From Gemmatimonadota bacterium (GTDB lineage: Bacteria; Gemmatimonadota; Gemmatimonadetes; Longimicrobiales; Gaopeijiaceae), in the NCBI GenBank assembly GCA_030827315.1, contig JAURER010000014.1:1-64000 (forward strand): a stretch of 64,000 bases of DNA, in the 5' to 3' direction. Below the pieces are notes generated by a model. It ran no database searches, was not told the DNA's origin, and saw only the letters and a list, made by a program, of their open reading frames with translations. Each line of letters begins with the position of its first letter. Position 1 is the stretch's first letter. Positions 26,751-35,766 of this stretch are shown in pieces. The translations under genes were made by a program, and so were the position numbers.

Positions 26751-26777
26751 ATCATCTTCCGCACGACCGGGTGTCAA
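26749..26777 (-). promoter_or_regulatory. Predicted promoter of the regulator-feoB operon
   Basis: On the minus strand a perfect -35 (TTGACA, 26772-26777) is followed after 17 bp by TGATTT (26749-26754), a poor -10 match but at the right distance and in AT-rich sequence. The predicted start point falls inside the DtxR-type operator, so metal-bound regulator would block transcription. Confidence 0.55.
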
Positions 26778-26948
26778 GCGGATGGAGCCGCCGGCCGGCG
26801 ACGCTCCCCCGGTCGCGCAGGGGTGTGCGCCACACCGGCCAGGAAGACGGTCGTGGCGCGGGTGCGGGCGCAGTGAGGGCCCGCCGACGGGGACGCGACT
26901 CGCCTCGCCGCGTTGCCTCGGCGCCCCGGCACCCCGATCGTGACGGAC

Positions 26949-29297
26949 ATGCACGACTCCTCCCGTACCCGCCTCCACCGCGGCGCCCCGTCGGCGCTCG
27001 CCGGATCGCTGTGGATCGCCTTCGCGTGCGTCACCCCGGCATCCGCCCAGATCCCCGGCGTATCCGAGACGTGCGCCGACCGACCGCTCGCGACCGGGGT
27101 CTCGATGTTCTCGGTGCAGGCCGCGGCACCCGCTCGGTCGGGCGCCAGCCCCGCTCGTCCGGCGTCCGACCTGAACTGCATCGACCTCTTCTCGACGACG
27201 CGCGGAGGTGACGCCGCGGGGCTCGTCGAGCTCAGGCGCCCGTGGTCCCCGTTCGGCGTCACGGTCACGCCGGACGGGGAGCACCGCCACGAGCTCGTCG
27301 CATGGCTCGCCCGCCTGCCCGACCCGTCGTCGCTCGGCCCCTACGCGGCGTACGTCGCATGGGCCACGCCGCTCGAGCTGGACCCCGTGGTGAGGCTCGG
27401 AGAGGTGCGGGAGGGCCGCAACGAGCTCGGCGAGGTGGCCTTCAACAAGTACCTCCTCTGGGTCACCGCCGAGGCGTCGGCCGACGTGGCCGAGCGCTCC
27501 GGCCCGCTCGTGGTTCGCGGGCGTTCACCGTCTTCCCGAATGGAGGCGCACGACCTCATGGCCATGGCGCCGTCCGCCGAGCGGGCGCCGGGCATGGAGC
27601 ACGGCACCCACGACATGGGCTCGACGGGCGGTGGCGCCTGGGCGATGCCGCCGATGTACGAGGGAGTGCCGATGCTGCCCGGCGTCATGGGCTCACGGCC
27701 ACGGGTCACGCCGCTTCGACCCGGAAGGGAGAGCACTGCCGAGCCCGCAACCCTGCCATCCGCGACCCCCCGCCAGACCGTAGTCCTTCCGGACGGCGGC
27801 ACGCTGGACCTCGTGGCGGGCTTCGTGAAGAAGGAGATCGAGGGCCGCGAGATCGTCATGATGGGCTTCAACGGGCAGATCCCCGGTCCGCTGCTGCACG
27901 TGCGCGAGGCGTCCACGATCTTCGTGAACTTCACGAACGACACACCGCTTCCGACAGCCGTGCACTGGCACGGACTTCGTCTCGACAACCGCTTCGACGG
28001 CGTGCCTGGGGTGACGCAGGATCCGGTCCGGCCGGGTGAGTCGTTCCGGTACCAGATCCACTTCCCCGACCCCGGCATCTACTGGTACCACCCACATCAT
28101 CGCGAGGACGTGACGCAGGAGCTCGGCCTTGCGGGTAACATGCTGGTCGATCCGCTCGAGACCGGCTACTACAACCCGGTGGATCACGAGGAGGTCGTCA
28201 TGCTCGACGATCTGCTCCTGGGCGAGGACGACGTCGTCCCGTTCGGCGCGGAGTCCGCGAACTACATGCTCATGGGACGCTTCGGGAACGTCTTCCTGGC
28301 CAACGGGGAGCCGGAGTACGGCCTCGACGTCGAGGCGGGCGAGGTGGTGCGCTTTCATTTCACCAACGTCTCGAATACGCGGACGTTCAACCTCTCGTTC
28401 CGCCCGACGGACGATCCGTCCGGCGCGCCGCTGCCCGTCAAGGTCGTCGCGTCGGACGTGAGCCGCTTCGAGCGCGAGTCGATGGTCGAGAGCGTCGTGC
28501 TCGCGCCCGCGGAGCGCTACGTCGTCGAGGTGCTCTTCCCGAGCGGAGGCGCCTGGGCGCTCACGAACAGGGTCCAGGGCATCAACCACCGGCAGGGGCT
28601 CTTCCTCGAGGAGTCGGCGGTGATGGGACGCGTGGCCGTTTCTGCCGCCCGCCCGGCCCCCGGCCCAACGGGCACGGGCCCGTCGACGGCGGCGCCGGCG
28701 GACACGGGCGCCCACGCACACGACTTCTCCACCCTCCGCACGCACGACACCGTCGTCGCGGACATCGACCGGTACCGTCACCTCTTCGAGACACCGCCCG
28801 ACCGCGAGCTGGTGCTCACGCTCGAGGTCGACAGTCTTCCGATGGCGATCGAGCAGTCCATGAACCTCGACTGGGTCTATTTCAATCCGGTCGAGTGGAC
28901 CGGCACCATGCCCGTGATGAACTGGGCCACGAGCGGAGTGGAGGTGGGATGGCTCCTGCGCGATCCGGCGACGGGAGCGGAGAACACGGACATCGCGTGG
29001 CACTTCCGCGTGGGCGACGTGGTGAAGATACGGGTGACGAACGACCGCGCCGCCTTCCACGCCATGCAGCACCCGCTGCACATCCACGGACAGAGATTCC
29101 TCGTGATCGAACAGAACGGCGTGCGCAACGAGAACATGGCGTGGAAGGACACCGTCCTGTTGCCGACGGGCTCCACGACCGACATCCTCCTCGAACTCTC
29201 CAACCCGGGTCGCTGGATGGTGCACTGCCACATCGCGGAGCACCTCGAGTCCGGCATGAAGTTCGTCTTCGACGTCGAAGGAAGTCCCGATGAGTGA
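26949..29297 (+). CDS. Exported multicopper oxidase with extra N-terminal domain
   Basis: About 782 residues. From ATG 26949 there is a Sec leader (about 1-34, ending near PASAQ). Residues 35-190 form a beta-rich domain I do not recognise, and 200-250 are rich in Met and His (MEAHDLMAMA, GMEHGTHDMGS). The cupredoxin domains follow with all copper motifs intact: HWHG (339), WYHPHH (about 379-384), HPLHIHGQ (about 707) and HCHIAEHLESGM (about 758), the last carrying the axial Met. Such enzymes oxidise Cu(I), Fe(II), Mn(II) or phenols with reduction of oxygen. Divergence from a metal regulator favours a metal substrate. It overlaps the amidohydrolase by 8 bp. Confidence 0.94.
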   Translation: MHDSSRTRLHRGAPSALAGSLWIAFACVTPASAQIPGVSETCADRPLATGVSMFSVQAAAPARSGASPARPASDLNCIDLFSTTRGGDAAGLVELRRPWSPFGVTVTPDGEHRHELVAWLARLPDPSSLGPYAAYVAWATPLELDPVVRLGEVREGRNELGEVAFNKYLLWVTAEASADVAERSGPLVVRGRSPSSRMEAHDLMAMAPSAERAPGMEHGTHDMGSTGGGAWAMPPMYEGVPMLPGVMGSRPRVTPLRPGRESTAEPATLPSATPRQTVVLPDGGTLDLVAGFVKKEIEGREIVMMGFNGQIPGPLLHVREASTIFVNFTNDTPLPTAVHWHGLRLDNRFDGVPGVTQDPVRPGESFRYQIHFPDPGIYWYHPHHREDVTQELGLAGNMLVDPLETGYYNPVDHEEVVMLDDLLLGEDDVVPFGAESANYMLMGRFGNVFLANGEPEYGLDVEAGEVVRFHFTNVSNTRTFNLSFRPTDDPSGAPLPVKVVASDVSRFERESMVESVVLAPAERYVVEVLFPSGGAWALTNRVQGINHRQGLFLEESAVMGRVAVSAARPAPGPTGTGPSTAAPADTGAHAHDFSTLRTHDTVVADIDRYRHLFETPPDRELVLTLEVDSLPMAIEQSMNLDWVYFNPVEWTGTMPVMNWATSGVEVGWLLRDPATGAENTDIAWHFRVGDVVKIRVTNDRAAFHAMQHPLHIHGQRFLVIEQNGVRNENMAWKDTVLLPTGSTTDILLELSNPGRWMVHCHIAEHLESGMKFVFDVEGSPDE

Positions 29298-30762
29298 ACA
29301 TCTCGATCGTCCCGCCGCCGGCGCGCGCCGGAATGCACGATCCGAAGCCCGCCCCTGCCTGGTCGCGCTGCTCGCCGCGGCGCTCGCTCTTCCAGTGGCG
29401 GGCCCCACCCCGGCCGCGGGGCAGGACCGATTCGACGAATTCGTCGCCTCGCGCGGCGACGTCGCGCTCACCGGCGCGAAGCTGATCGACGGGACGGGTG
29501 CGCCCGCACGCTCGGGGCAGACGATCGTCATTCGCGGAGACCGGATCACCGCCGTCGGCCCCGACGGATCCGTGGAGATCCCCGCGGGCGTGCGCACGAT
29601 GGACGTATCGGGGCAGACGGTGATTCCGGGACTCGTCGGGCTGCACAACCACTCCTATTACACGGGAGGCAACGGTCGGGCCGCGCAGCTCCCGCTGTCC
29701 GGACCCCGGCTCTACCTCGCGTCGGGCGTCACGACGATCCGCACCACGGGCGCTCAGCAGCCCTACGCCGAGCTCAATCTGAAGCGCGAGATCGACGAGG
29801 GACGCGCCATCGGGCCGGCCATCTTCGCCACCGGACCGTACCTCACGGGCGAGCAGAGCACCTCGGCGACGATGACCGAGCTGGCCAGCCCGGAGCAGGC
29901 TCGTCGCGTCGTCCGCTACTGGGCGGAGGAGGGGGTAAGCTGGTTCAAGGCTTACACGTGGATCTCCCGTGCCGAGCTCGGAGCCGCCATCGACGAGGCG
30001 CACAGTCTCGGCGTGAAGGTCACCGCCCACCTGTGCTCCGTCGGCTACCGCGAGGCGGTCGCGCTCGGCATCGACAACCTCGAGCACGGACTGTTCGCCA
30101 ACAGCGAGTACGATCCTGGGAAGCAGCCGGACGACTGCCCCTCCGGCTTCAGCGCCCGCTACGCCGATCTGGACGTCCGTGGTCCGGAGGTTCAGGCGAC
30201 CTTCCGCGACATGATCGACCACGGCGTTCCCATGACGTCCACGCTCGTGGTGTACGAGATCTCGGTCTCCGGACGGCCGCCCATCGACGAGCGCGTCTAC
30301 GAGATGCTCGCGCCCGAGATCGCCGCGGAGGTACGCGCGATCGCACTCGACCGGCGGGCCGGACGCGGCGCCATCGACCCGGCGGTCTTCGCGAAGGCGA
30401 TGGAGTACGAACGCGCCTTCGTGGAGGCCGGCGGGCTGCTGGCCGCCGGGGTCGACCCGACGGGGTATGGGGCGGCACCGCCGGGGCTGGGCGACCAGCG
30501 CAACTACGAGCTCCTGCTCGAGGCCGGCTTCACGGCGCCGGAGGTCGTGCAGATCATGTCCCTGAACGGGGCCAGGGTCCTGGGCATCGACGACGCGTAC
30601 GGCACGGTGGAGGCCGGGAAGGTGGCCGACCTCGTGCTGATCGACGCGGACCTCGAGTCGGAAGGCGACCTGCACGACGTGTCGATCGTCTTCCGCCACG
30701 GCATCGGATGGGACTCGCATAAGCTCATGGATTCGGTCCGGGGCATCGTGGGGATCCGCTGA
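29290..30762 (+). CDS. Exported amidohydrolase-family protein
   Basis: A 490-residue protein with a Sec-type leader (about 22-44, ending PAAGQ). It has the amidohydrolase composite beta-sandwich and TIM barrel: TGAKLIDGTG, VIPGLVGLHNH (metal His pair at the usual first-strand position), later His in VTAHLCSVGYR and DNLEHGLF, Asp in AAGVDPTGYG, and C-terminal GTVEAGKVADLVLIDAD. The substrate is unknown; relatives include prolidase- and imidazolonepropionase-like enzymes. The start overlaps the end of the multicopper oxidase gene (ATGAGTGA), so the two are co-translated, an odd pairing of an oxidase and a hydrolase in the periplasm. Confidence 0.92.
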   Translation: MSEHLDRPAAGARRNARSEARPCLVALLAAALALPVAGPTPAAGQDRFDEFVASRGDVALTGAKLIDGTGAPARSGQTIVIRGDRITAVGPDGSVEIPAGVRTMDVSGQTVIPGLVGLHNHSYYTGGNGRAAQLPLSGPRLYLASGVTTIRTTGAQQPYAELNLKREIDEGRAIGPAIFATGPYLTGEQSTSATMTELASPEQARRVVRYWAEEGVSWFKAYTWISRAELGAAIDEAHSLGVKVTAHLCSVGYREAVALGIDNLEHGLFANSEYDPGKQPDDCPSGFSARYADLDVRGPEVQATFRDMIDHGVPMTSTLVVYEISVSGRPPIDERVYEMLAPEIAAEVRAIALDRRAGRGAIDPAVFAKAMEYERAFVEAGGLLAAGVDPTGYGAAPPGLGDQRNYELLLEAGFTAPEVVQIMSLNGARVLGIDDAYGTVEAGKVADLVLIDADLESEGDLHDVSIVFRHGIGWDSHKLMDSVRGIVGIR

Positions 30763-30778
30763 GCCGACGCAGGTGGAC

Positions 30779-31429
30779 ATGATCTGGGTCGTCGCGGCGA
30801 TCCTGGCACCGGCCCTCGGGCCGATCCTCTACCGCCAGCTCCACCCGAGGCCCACGGCCGTCCGCTTCGTCGACGGCTTCGTGTACCTGGCCGTTCCGGC
30901 GCTCGTCGCGTGGCAGGTTCTTCCACACGCCTGGGCCCAGGGCAGGCCGGCGCTCCTCCTCGCGCTGGCCGCGGGGTTCCTCCTGCCGGCGGCCGTCGAG
31001 CGAGCGTCCGTGGGCCTGGCCGAGAGGACCGATGACCTCGCCCTCGTCGTCGGCCTCTCGGGGATCGCGCTGCACGCGGGACTCGAGGGCACGGCGCTCG
31101 TGCCCGGGGACGCCGGCGTGGAGCTGCCGTTCGTGCTCGCCGTCCTTCTCCATCGGATCCCCGTTGGCCTGGTCATCTGGTGGCTCATCCGGCCCCGCTT
31201 CGGGATCCCGGCCGCCGCGGCGGCGGTCGGCTCCGTCATGATCGCCACGGCGGTCGGCTTCTTGATCGGCACGGAACTCCTCGGGGACACGCACTACCCG
31301 GGCTTCGAGCTGTACCAGGCCATCGTCAGCGGATCCCTGGTGCACGTGGTCTTCCACCAGGGGCGGCACGATCACACCCACGATCACGACCACGGACACG
31401 CTCACCCGCACGACGCTCGCCATCCCTAA
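30779..31429 (+). CDS. ZIP-like metal transporter with His-rich C-terminus
   Basis: A 216-residue polytopic membrane protein from ATG 30779 (a GTG two codons earlier is possible). About seven hydrophobic helices are seen. Helix motifs HAGLEGTAL and LHRIPVGLVIWW resemble the HNxxEG and HExPxG metal-site motifs of ZIP transporters, with one Glu missing. After the last helix comes a tail with nine His in about 20 residues (HDHTHDHDHGHAHPHDARH), a likely Zn, Ni or Mn store. It follows the amidohydrolase by 16 bp in the operon that diverges from the DtxR-type regulator. I infer metal transport; direction and metal are uncertain. Confidence 0.8.
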   Translation: MIWVVAAILAPALGPILYRQLHPRPTAVRFVDGFVYLAVPALVAWQVLPHAWAQGRPALLLALAAGFLLPAAVERASVGLAERTDDLALVVGLSGIALHAGLEGTALVPGDAGVELPFVLAVLLHRIPVGLVIWWLIRPRFGIPAAAAAVGSVMIATAVGFLIGTELLGDTHYPGFELYQAIVSGSLVHVVFHQGRHDHTHDHDHGHAHPHDARHP

Positions 31430-31546
31430 GCGCGGGGGCAGGGATTCCCGCCGCGGTTGTCCGGATGCCGCCCGAGGCATCACCGTCGCCACGTCACGTC
31501 ACGTCGCTCCACCGCAAGACACGGCACGAGCCCCCCGGAAACAGTC

Positions 31547-31867
31547 ATGCGTTCGACGACCTCCGCCCTCGCGCTCACCGCAGTGGTCTCGGCCCAGCAG
31601 CGTCCGCAAGCCGGCCCCGTCATCCGGTCGGGAGGGCCGGTCTACGAAGTCGTCGACCTCGACTTTCCCACCCCGATGGACACGGAGCTCGAGGCGGCCT
31701 TCGAGATGCGTGACGCGCCCGCGGATCCCTCGTGCGCGAACCAGCAACTCGGGACGATGGCGCGCTACCTGAACATGCACGCACGCGCGGACCGTGGCGC
31801 ACGCCGGGCCCCTGTTGCGCATCGGGCGCCGGAGGCGAATTGTGGTGCTCTGACCGGCGGCCAGTGA
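31547..31867 (+). pseudogene. Truncated DsrE-family exported protein
   Basis: From ATG 31547 the reading frame encodes a signal-like N-terminus (MRSTTSALALTAVVSAQQRP) and then the start of a DsrE/F-like domain: GPVIRSGGPVYEVVDLDF, TELEAAFEMRDA, and LGTMARYLNMHARAD. In intact relatives, as I recall them, this is followed by a VVVHG strand and a Cys-containing CGQ segment. Here the frame instead runs into Arg/Ala-rich sequence without similarity and stops at 31867, so the C-terminal half is missing. No frame in the next 60 bases restores it. The gene is probably decayed, though a 106-residue product could still be made. Confidence 0.55.
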
Positions 31868-31904
31868 ACCGCCGCGCCGTCCGCCCACAGGAGGAATCAC
31901 GATC

Positions 31905-33125
31905 ATGAGCGATCGCAAGGTCTCACGCCGGCACTTCGTGGGAGGGGCGACCGCAGCCGCGGCGCTCGGCACCCTCGGCATCACCCCCGAGATCGCGGAA
32001 GCGAAGATCCGGCGCGCAGCCGAGATCGGCGTTCGGCGCATCCCCGGCGGCCCCCCGATGCTCCGGGCCTGGCAATCCCAGGTCGACGAGTACGACGCGC
32101 TCGCGCATCTGTCGTCGAACGAGAACCCGTTCGGTCCGTCCGCGAAGACTCTCGACGCGATGACGTACGCGTTCAAGTACTCCATGCGCTACGGGTATCC
32201 GGACAACAACGTCCAGGAGCGGATCGCGGCCTCGCACGGCGTCGATCGCGGGAACATCCTCATGGGCGCCGGCTCAGGCGAGATCCTCGAGGTGGTGGGC
32301 CTCACCTACCTGGCTCCCGGAAAGAAGGTCATCGGCGTGGAGCCGTCGTACGGCCAGGTCTACTCCCACGCCGCCGGCATCGACGCGGACGCGATCCTCC
32401 TCCCGCTCGAGCCGGACTACACGCAGAACGTGGAGCGGATGGTCGACGCCACGAACCGTCACTACCGCGACGTCGGTTTCGTCTACGTCTGCAACCCGAA
32501 CAACCCCACCGGCATCTGCATGACCGCCGACGAGATCGCGTACCTCCTCGACAACATCCCCGAGGATGTCCCGGTGCTCATCGACGAAGCGTACCATCAC
32601 TTCGTCGAGGACCCCGCGTACCGGGAGTCCATCGAGTACGTGCGGCAGGGCCGCCGGGTCGTCATCGCCCGCACCTTCTCGAAGATCTACGGGATGGCCG
32701 CCATGCGGATCGGCTACGCCATCGCGCCGGAGGACATGATCGACGAGATGCAGCCGTGGTCCACGGGCAGCGTCAACGCCCTGGCGCGCTGGGGCGCCGT
32801 CGCCGCCATGGACGACACCGAGGCGTCCTCGAGCATGCTCGCCCACAACAAGAAGTGGCGTGAGCAGGCACGAGCCGAACTCGCCGGTCTCGGCTACGAG
32901 AGCCTCCCCTCGGAGACGAACTTCTTCATGGTGAACCTCGGGCGCACCGTGGCGCCCATCCGCCAGGCGTTCCGGGAGCGCGGCGTCGCCGTAGGCCGCG
33001 ACTTCCCGCCCATGCTCGATCACCTCCGGGTGTCGATCGGCTCCGAGGAGGAGATGGGAAGGTTCATGACGGCGTTCGAGGACATCCTGCGCAAGACGTC
33101 GCTCATGAGCAGCAGGGGTGATTAG
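31905..33125 (+). CDS. Tat-exported HisC-like PLP aminotransferase
   Basis: A 406-residue protein with AGGAGG at 31889-31894 before ATG 31905. Residues 1-32 are a twin-arginine leader (RKVSRRHFVGGATAAAALG). The remainder is a class-I/II PLP aminotransferase close to histidinol-phosphate aminotransferase: HLSSNENPFGPS, NPNNPTGICM, IDEAYHHF and the Schiff-base lysine in ARTFSKIYGMAAMRIGYA. It is complete at the C-terminus. Histidine synthesis is cytoplasmic, so a secreted copy suggests another substrate outside the cell, with PLP loaded before Tat export. The biosynthetic hisC is not seen in the window. Confidence 0.93.
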   Translation: MSDRKVSRRHFVGGATAAAALGTLGITPEIAEAKIRRAAEIGVRRIPGGPPMLRAWQSQVDEYDALAHLSSNENPFGPSAKTLDAMTYAFKYSMRYGYPDNNVQERIAASHGVDRGNILMGAGSGEILEVVGLTYLAPGKKVIGVEPSYGQVYSHAAGIDADAILLPLEPDYTQNVERMVDATNRHYRDVGFVYVCNPNNPTGICMTADEIAYLLDNIPEDVPVLIDEAYHHFVEDPAYRESIEYVRQGRRVVIARTFSKIYGMAAMRIGYAIAPEDMIDEMQPWSTGSVNALARWGAVAAMDDTEASSSMLAHNKKWREQARAELAGLGYESLPSETNFFMVNLGRTVAPIRQAFRERGVAVGRDFPPMLDHLRVSIGSEEEMGRFMTAFEDILRKTSLMSSRGD

Positions 33126-33149
33126 CGCAGAACCGACGCGGTCGATTTC

Positions 33150-33314
33150 TTGACCACGTCGCGACGTGACTTCCTCCGCCCGGCGGTCGTAGCCGGAGGA
33201 GTTCTCGGCCTCGGTGGCCGGGCGGAGGAGGTCGCGGCGATGGAGAGACGCACGTCGCGTCGCGCGGAGCCCACGCCCTCCGACGCGCCCACGCCTCCGT
33301 ACGTGGTGGACTGA
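33150..33314 (+). pseudogene. Orphan twin-arginine leader (gene remnant)
   Basis: A 54-codon frame from TTG 33150 gives MTTSRRDFLRPAVVAGGVLG, a textbook Tat signal very like the leader of the epimerase at 35767 (MTTSRKDFLKLSAAAGGALG). It then becomes Arg/Pro-rich and stops with PPYVVD. No mature domain follows in any frame before the permease at 33438. It looks like the leader left after loss of a secreted enzyme. It lies in the 312-bp gap between genes; the remaining bases (33315-33437) show nothing I can support. Confidence 0.5.
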
Positions 33315-33437
33315 CGACCCCGCGCGGAGGCTCCCCGCAGCGCCCCCGGGCCGGGCTTCGCACCCGAGGGAGCGGACCGTGCGAGCCGGCCCCGGGCGAC
33401 CCGTTCCGTCGCGCGCGCTTCATTGTATCGTCCACGC

Positions 33438-35762
33438 ATGGCGAAGACCTCCCACCCTCAGCGCACGCTCGGGCTCCTCGGCGCGACCGGCGTCGGCGTG
33501 GGTGCCATCGTGGGCGGCGGCGTGCTCGCACTGGCCGGCGTGGCGTTCCAGACGACCGGCCCCAGCGCCATCCTGGCCTTTGCGCTGAACGGGGGTGTCG
33601 CCCTCCTGACCGCCGCGTCCTTCGCCGAACTCGCCACGCGATTTCCACAGTCGGGGGGGACGTACACTTACGCACGCCGCGTACTGACGGTCGAAGCCGC
33701 GTTCGCGGTGGGGTGGGTCGTCTGGTTCGCGTCGGTGGTGGCTGCCGTGCTGTATGCGCTCGGCTTCGCCGTCTTCCTCGTGCCCTTCCTCGAGCAGCTG
33801 GTCCGGGCCGCGGGAGCCACCCCGCCCGCATGGCTCGGAGGACGCTTCGCCCTCCTCCTCTACGCGGGCGCCGCGGTGGCACTCTACTCGTGGAGCCTGA
33901 GTCGCGCCGCAGGCTCGAACGGGCAGTGGGCGACCGTCGGCAAGCTCGTCGTTTTCTCGGTCCTCATCTTCGCGGGCTTCGTCTCACTCGTCGGTGAGGC
34001 GCCGTCGCCGTCGGAGCTGGCCGATCGCTTCCGCCCGTTCTACTCCGACGGGTTCACCGGCGTCGCCCAGGCGATGGGGTACACCTTCATCGCGCTGCAG
34101 GGCTTCGACCTGATCGCGGCGGTGGCCGGCGAGGTCCGTGACCCGGTCCGGAACGTGCCGCGTGCGATGTTCGCATCGCTCGGCGCGGCACTCGCCGTGT
34201 ATCTCCCGTTCATCTTCGTGATCGTCGCCGTCGGATCGCCGGGACGGCCCATCGGCGACCTGGCCGCCGCTGACCCCGAGATCCTCGTCGCTGCGGCCGC
34301 GCGCAACTTCATGGGTGCGACCGGCTACTGGCTCGTGATCGTCGCGGGGCTCCTGTCGATGCTCTCCGCCCTGCACGCGAACCTCCTCGCGGCTTCGCGG
34401 TTCGCGCTCACGATGGCACAGCACCGGACACTGCCGAGACAGTTCAGCGTCACGCCCGAGGACGGCGGTCCGCCGATCGCGGCCATCCGGCTCACGGCCG
34501 TCACGGTCGGATTCGTCCTCTTTGCGGTTCCGGACGTGGCCGCGGCCGGTGCGGTCTCCTCCCTGATTTTCCTCGCCAGCTTCACCGTCACCCACGGGAT
34601 CGGCTATCTGGCGCGCCGACGCGCCGGCGCGCCGGCGGGCTTCGCGACCCCGTGGTTCCCCGCCGTGCCGGTCATCGGTGGCACGATCTGTCTCGCGCTC
34701 GGCCTCTATCAGGCCGTCGCCGTCCCGGCGGCGGGCGTGCTCGCCGCGCTCTGGCTGAGCATCGGGGCCGTACTGTATGCGCAGTACCTCGCGCCCCGGG
34801 CGCGCGCGGTCGATGCCGCATCCGAGGGTCGTGACCCGGAAATGATGCTCCTGCGCGGCCGCCAGCCCGTGGTCCTCGTGCCCATCGCGAACCCGGATAG
34901 CGCCGACATGCTCGTCACCATGGCGCGCACGATCGCCCCTCCTCACGTGTCGCGGGTGCAGCTCCTTTCGGTCGTGCCGCCCCCGGTGCCGGTCGTCCCC
35001 GCAGCCGCGGTCTCCGACAGGGACAGTCACGGGGCCACGGACAGCGTGCCCCGGGAGATCCTCGACGCGCAGTCGCTCCTGGGCCGGGCGCTGCGCACCG
35101 CGCTCGAAGTGGAGCTGCGCCCGGAGGCGCTCATCACCCTCCACGACCGCCCGCTCGACGAGATCGCGAGGGTGGCCGAGGCGGTGAGCTGCGAAACGCT
35201 CCTTCTGGGTGTGGGTCGCCTCGAGGGCGCACTCGCGACCGAACCGCTGCAGGAGCTGCTGTCGACGGTGGACGCCGACGTCGTCATCCTGAGTGCCCCC
35301 CCGACCTGGCGCCCGGAAACGGTGCGCTCGATCCTCGTGCCGTCGCGCGGCGGACACGAGCAGAGTCCGACCCGGGCACGACTCCTGGCCAACCTCGGTC
35401 GCTCGGCGACCCGCGAGGTCACGTTCCTGGGCGTGCTTCCTGAAGGGACGCCGGCGCCGGCGAAGAACCGGGCGCTCGCGGATCTCAGGAGACTCGCCAC
35501 CGACGAGGCGGGTCGGCGCGCCCGCGCGGAGCTCGCAACCGGGGGCGTCGTGGAGCGGATCGTGGAGCGCACGGGTCACGTGGATCTGCTGATTCTCGGC
35601 CTGGGTCCTTCGGCCCGAAAGCACGCCGCGCTCAGCACGCTCATCCAGCAGATCGTGGAGCAGGCGGAGTGTCCGGTCATGATGATCAGCCAGCGCCAAG
35701 CCTGGACGCGGCTCCGACGCATGCAGGGATCTGGCCGGAGAGCCGATCGCCACGCACTTTGA
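33438..35762 (+). CDS. APC-superfamily permease with C-terminal universal stress domains
   Basis: About 774 residues from ATG 33438. The N-terminal 450 residues are an amino acid-polyamine-organocation permease: twelve predicted helices, with the GVGVGAIVGGGVLALAG glycine-rich first helix and conserved FIALQGFDLIAAVAGEV. From about 480 to 760 two soluble domains follow that resemble universal stress protein (UspA) folds (LVPIANPDSADMLVTMA; RSILVPSRGGHEQSPT ... DLLILGLGPSARKHAAL, the second with a G-x-S-like loop near its end). The permease likely imports an amino acid or amine, and the Usp domains may bind ATP or cyclic nucleotide to gate it. No clear Shine-Dalgarno is present. Confidence 0.92.
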   Translation: MAKTSHPQRTLGLLGATGVGVGAIVGGGVLALAGVAFQTTGPSAILAFALNGGVALLTAASFAELATRFPQSGGTYTYARRVLTVEAAFAVGWVVWFASVVAAVLYALGFAVFLVPFLEQLVRAAGATPPAWLGGRFALLLYAGAAVALYSWSLSRAAGSNGQWATVGKLVVFSVLIFAGFVSLVGEAPSPSELADRFRPFYSDGFTGVAQAMGYTFIALQGFDLIAAVAGEVRDPVRNVPRAMFASLGAALAVYLPFIFVIVAVGSPGRPIGDLAAADPEILVAAAARNFMGATGYWLVIVAGLLSMLSALHANLLAASRFALTMAQHRTLPRQFSVTPEDGGPPIAAIRLTAVTVGFVLFAVPDVAAAGAVSSLIFLASFTVTHGIGYLARRRAGAPAGFATPWFPAVPVIGGTICLALGLYQAVAVPAAGVLAALWLSIGAVLYAQYLAPRARAVDAASEGRDPEMMLLRGRQPVVLVPIANPDSADMLVTMARTIAPPHVSRVQLLSVVPPPVPVVPAAAVSDRDSHGATDSVPREILDAQSLLGRALRTALEVELRPEALITLHDRPLDEIARVAEAVSCETLLLGVGRLEGALATEPLQELLSTVDADVVILSAPPTWRPETVRSILVPSRGGHEQSPTRARLLANLGRSATREVTFLGVLPEGTPAPAKNRALADLRRLATDEAGRRARAELATGGVVERIVERTGHVDLLILGLGPSARKHAALSTLIQQIVEQAECPVMMISQRQAWTRLRRMQGSGRRADRHAL

Positions 35763-35766
35763 GCCG

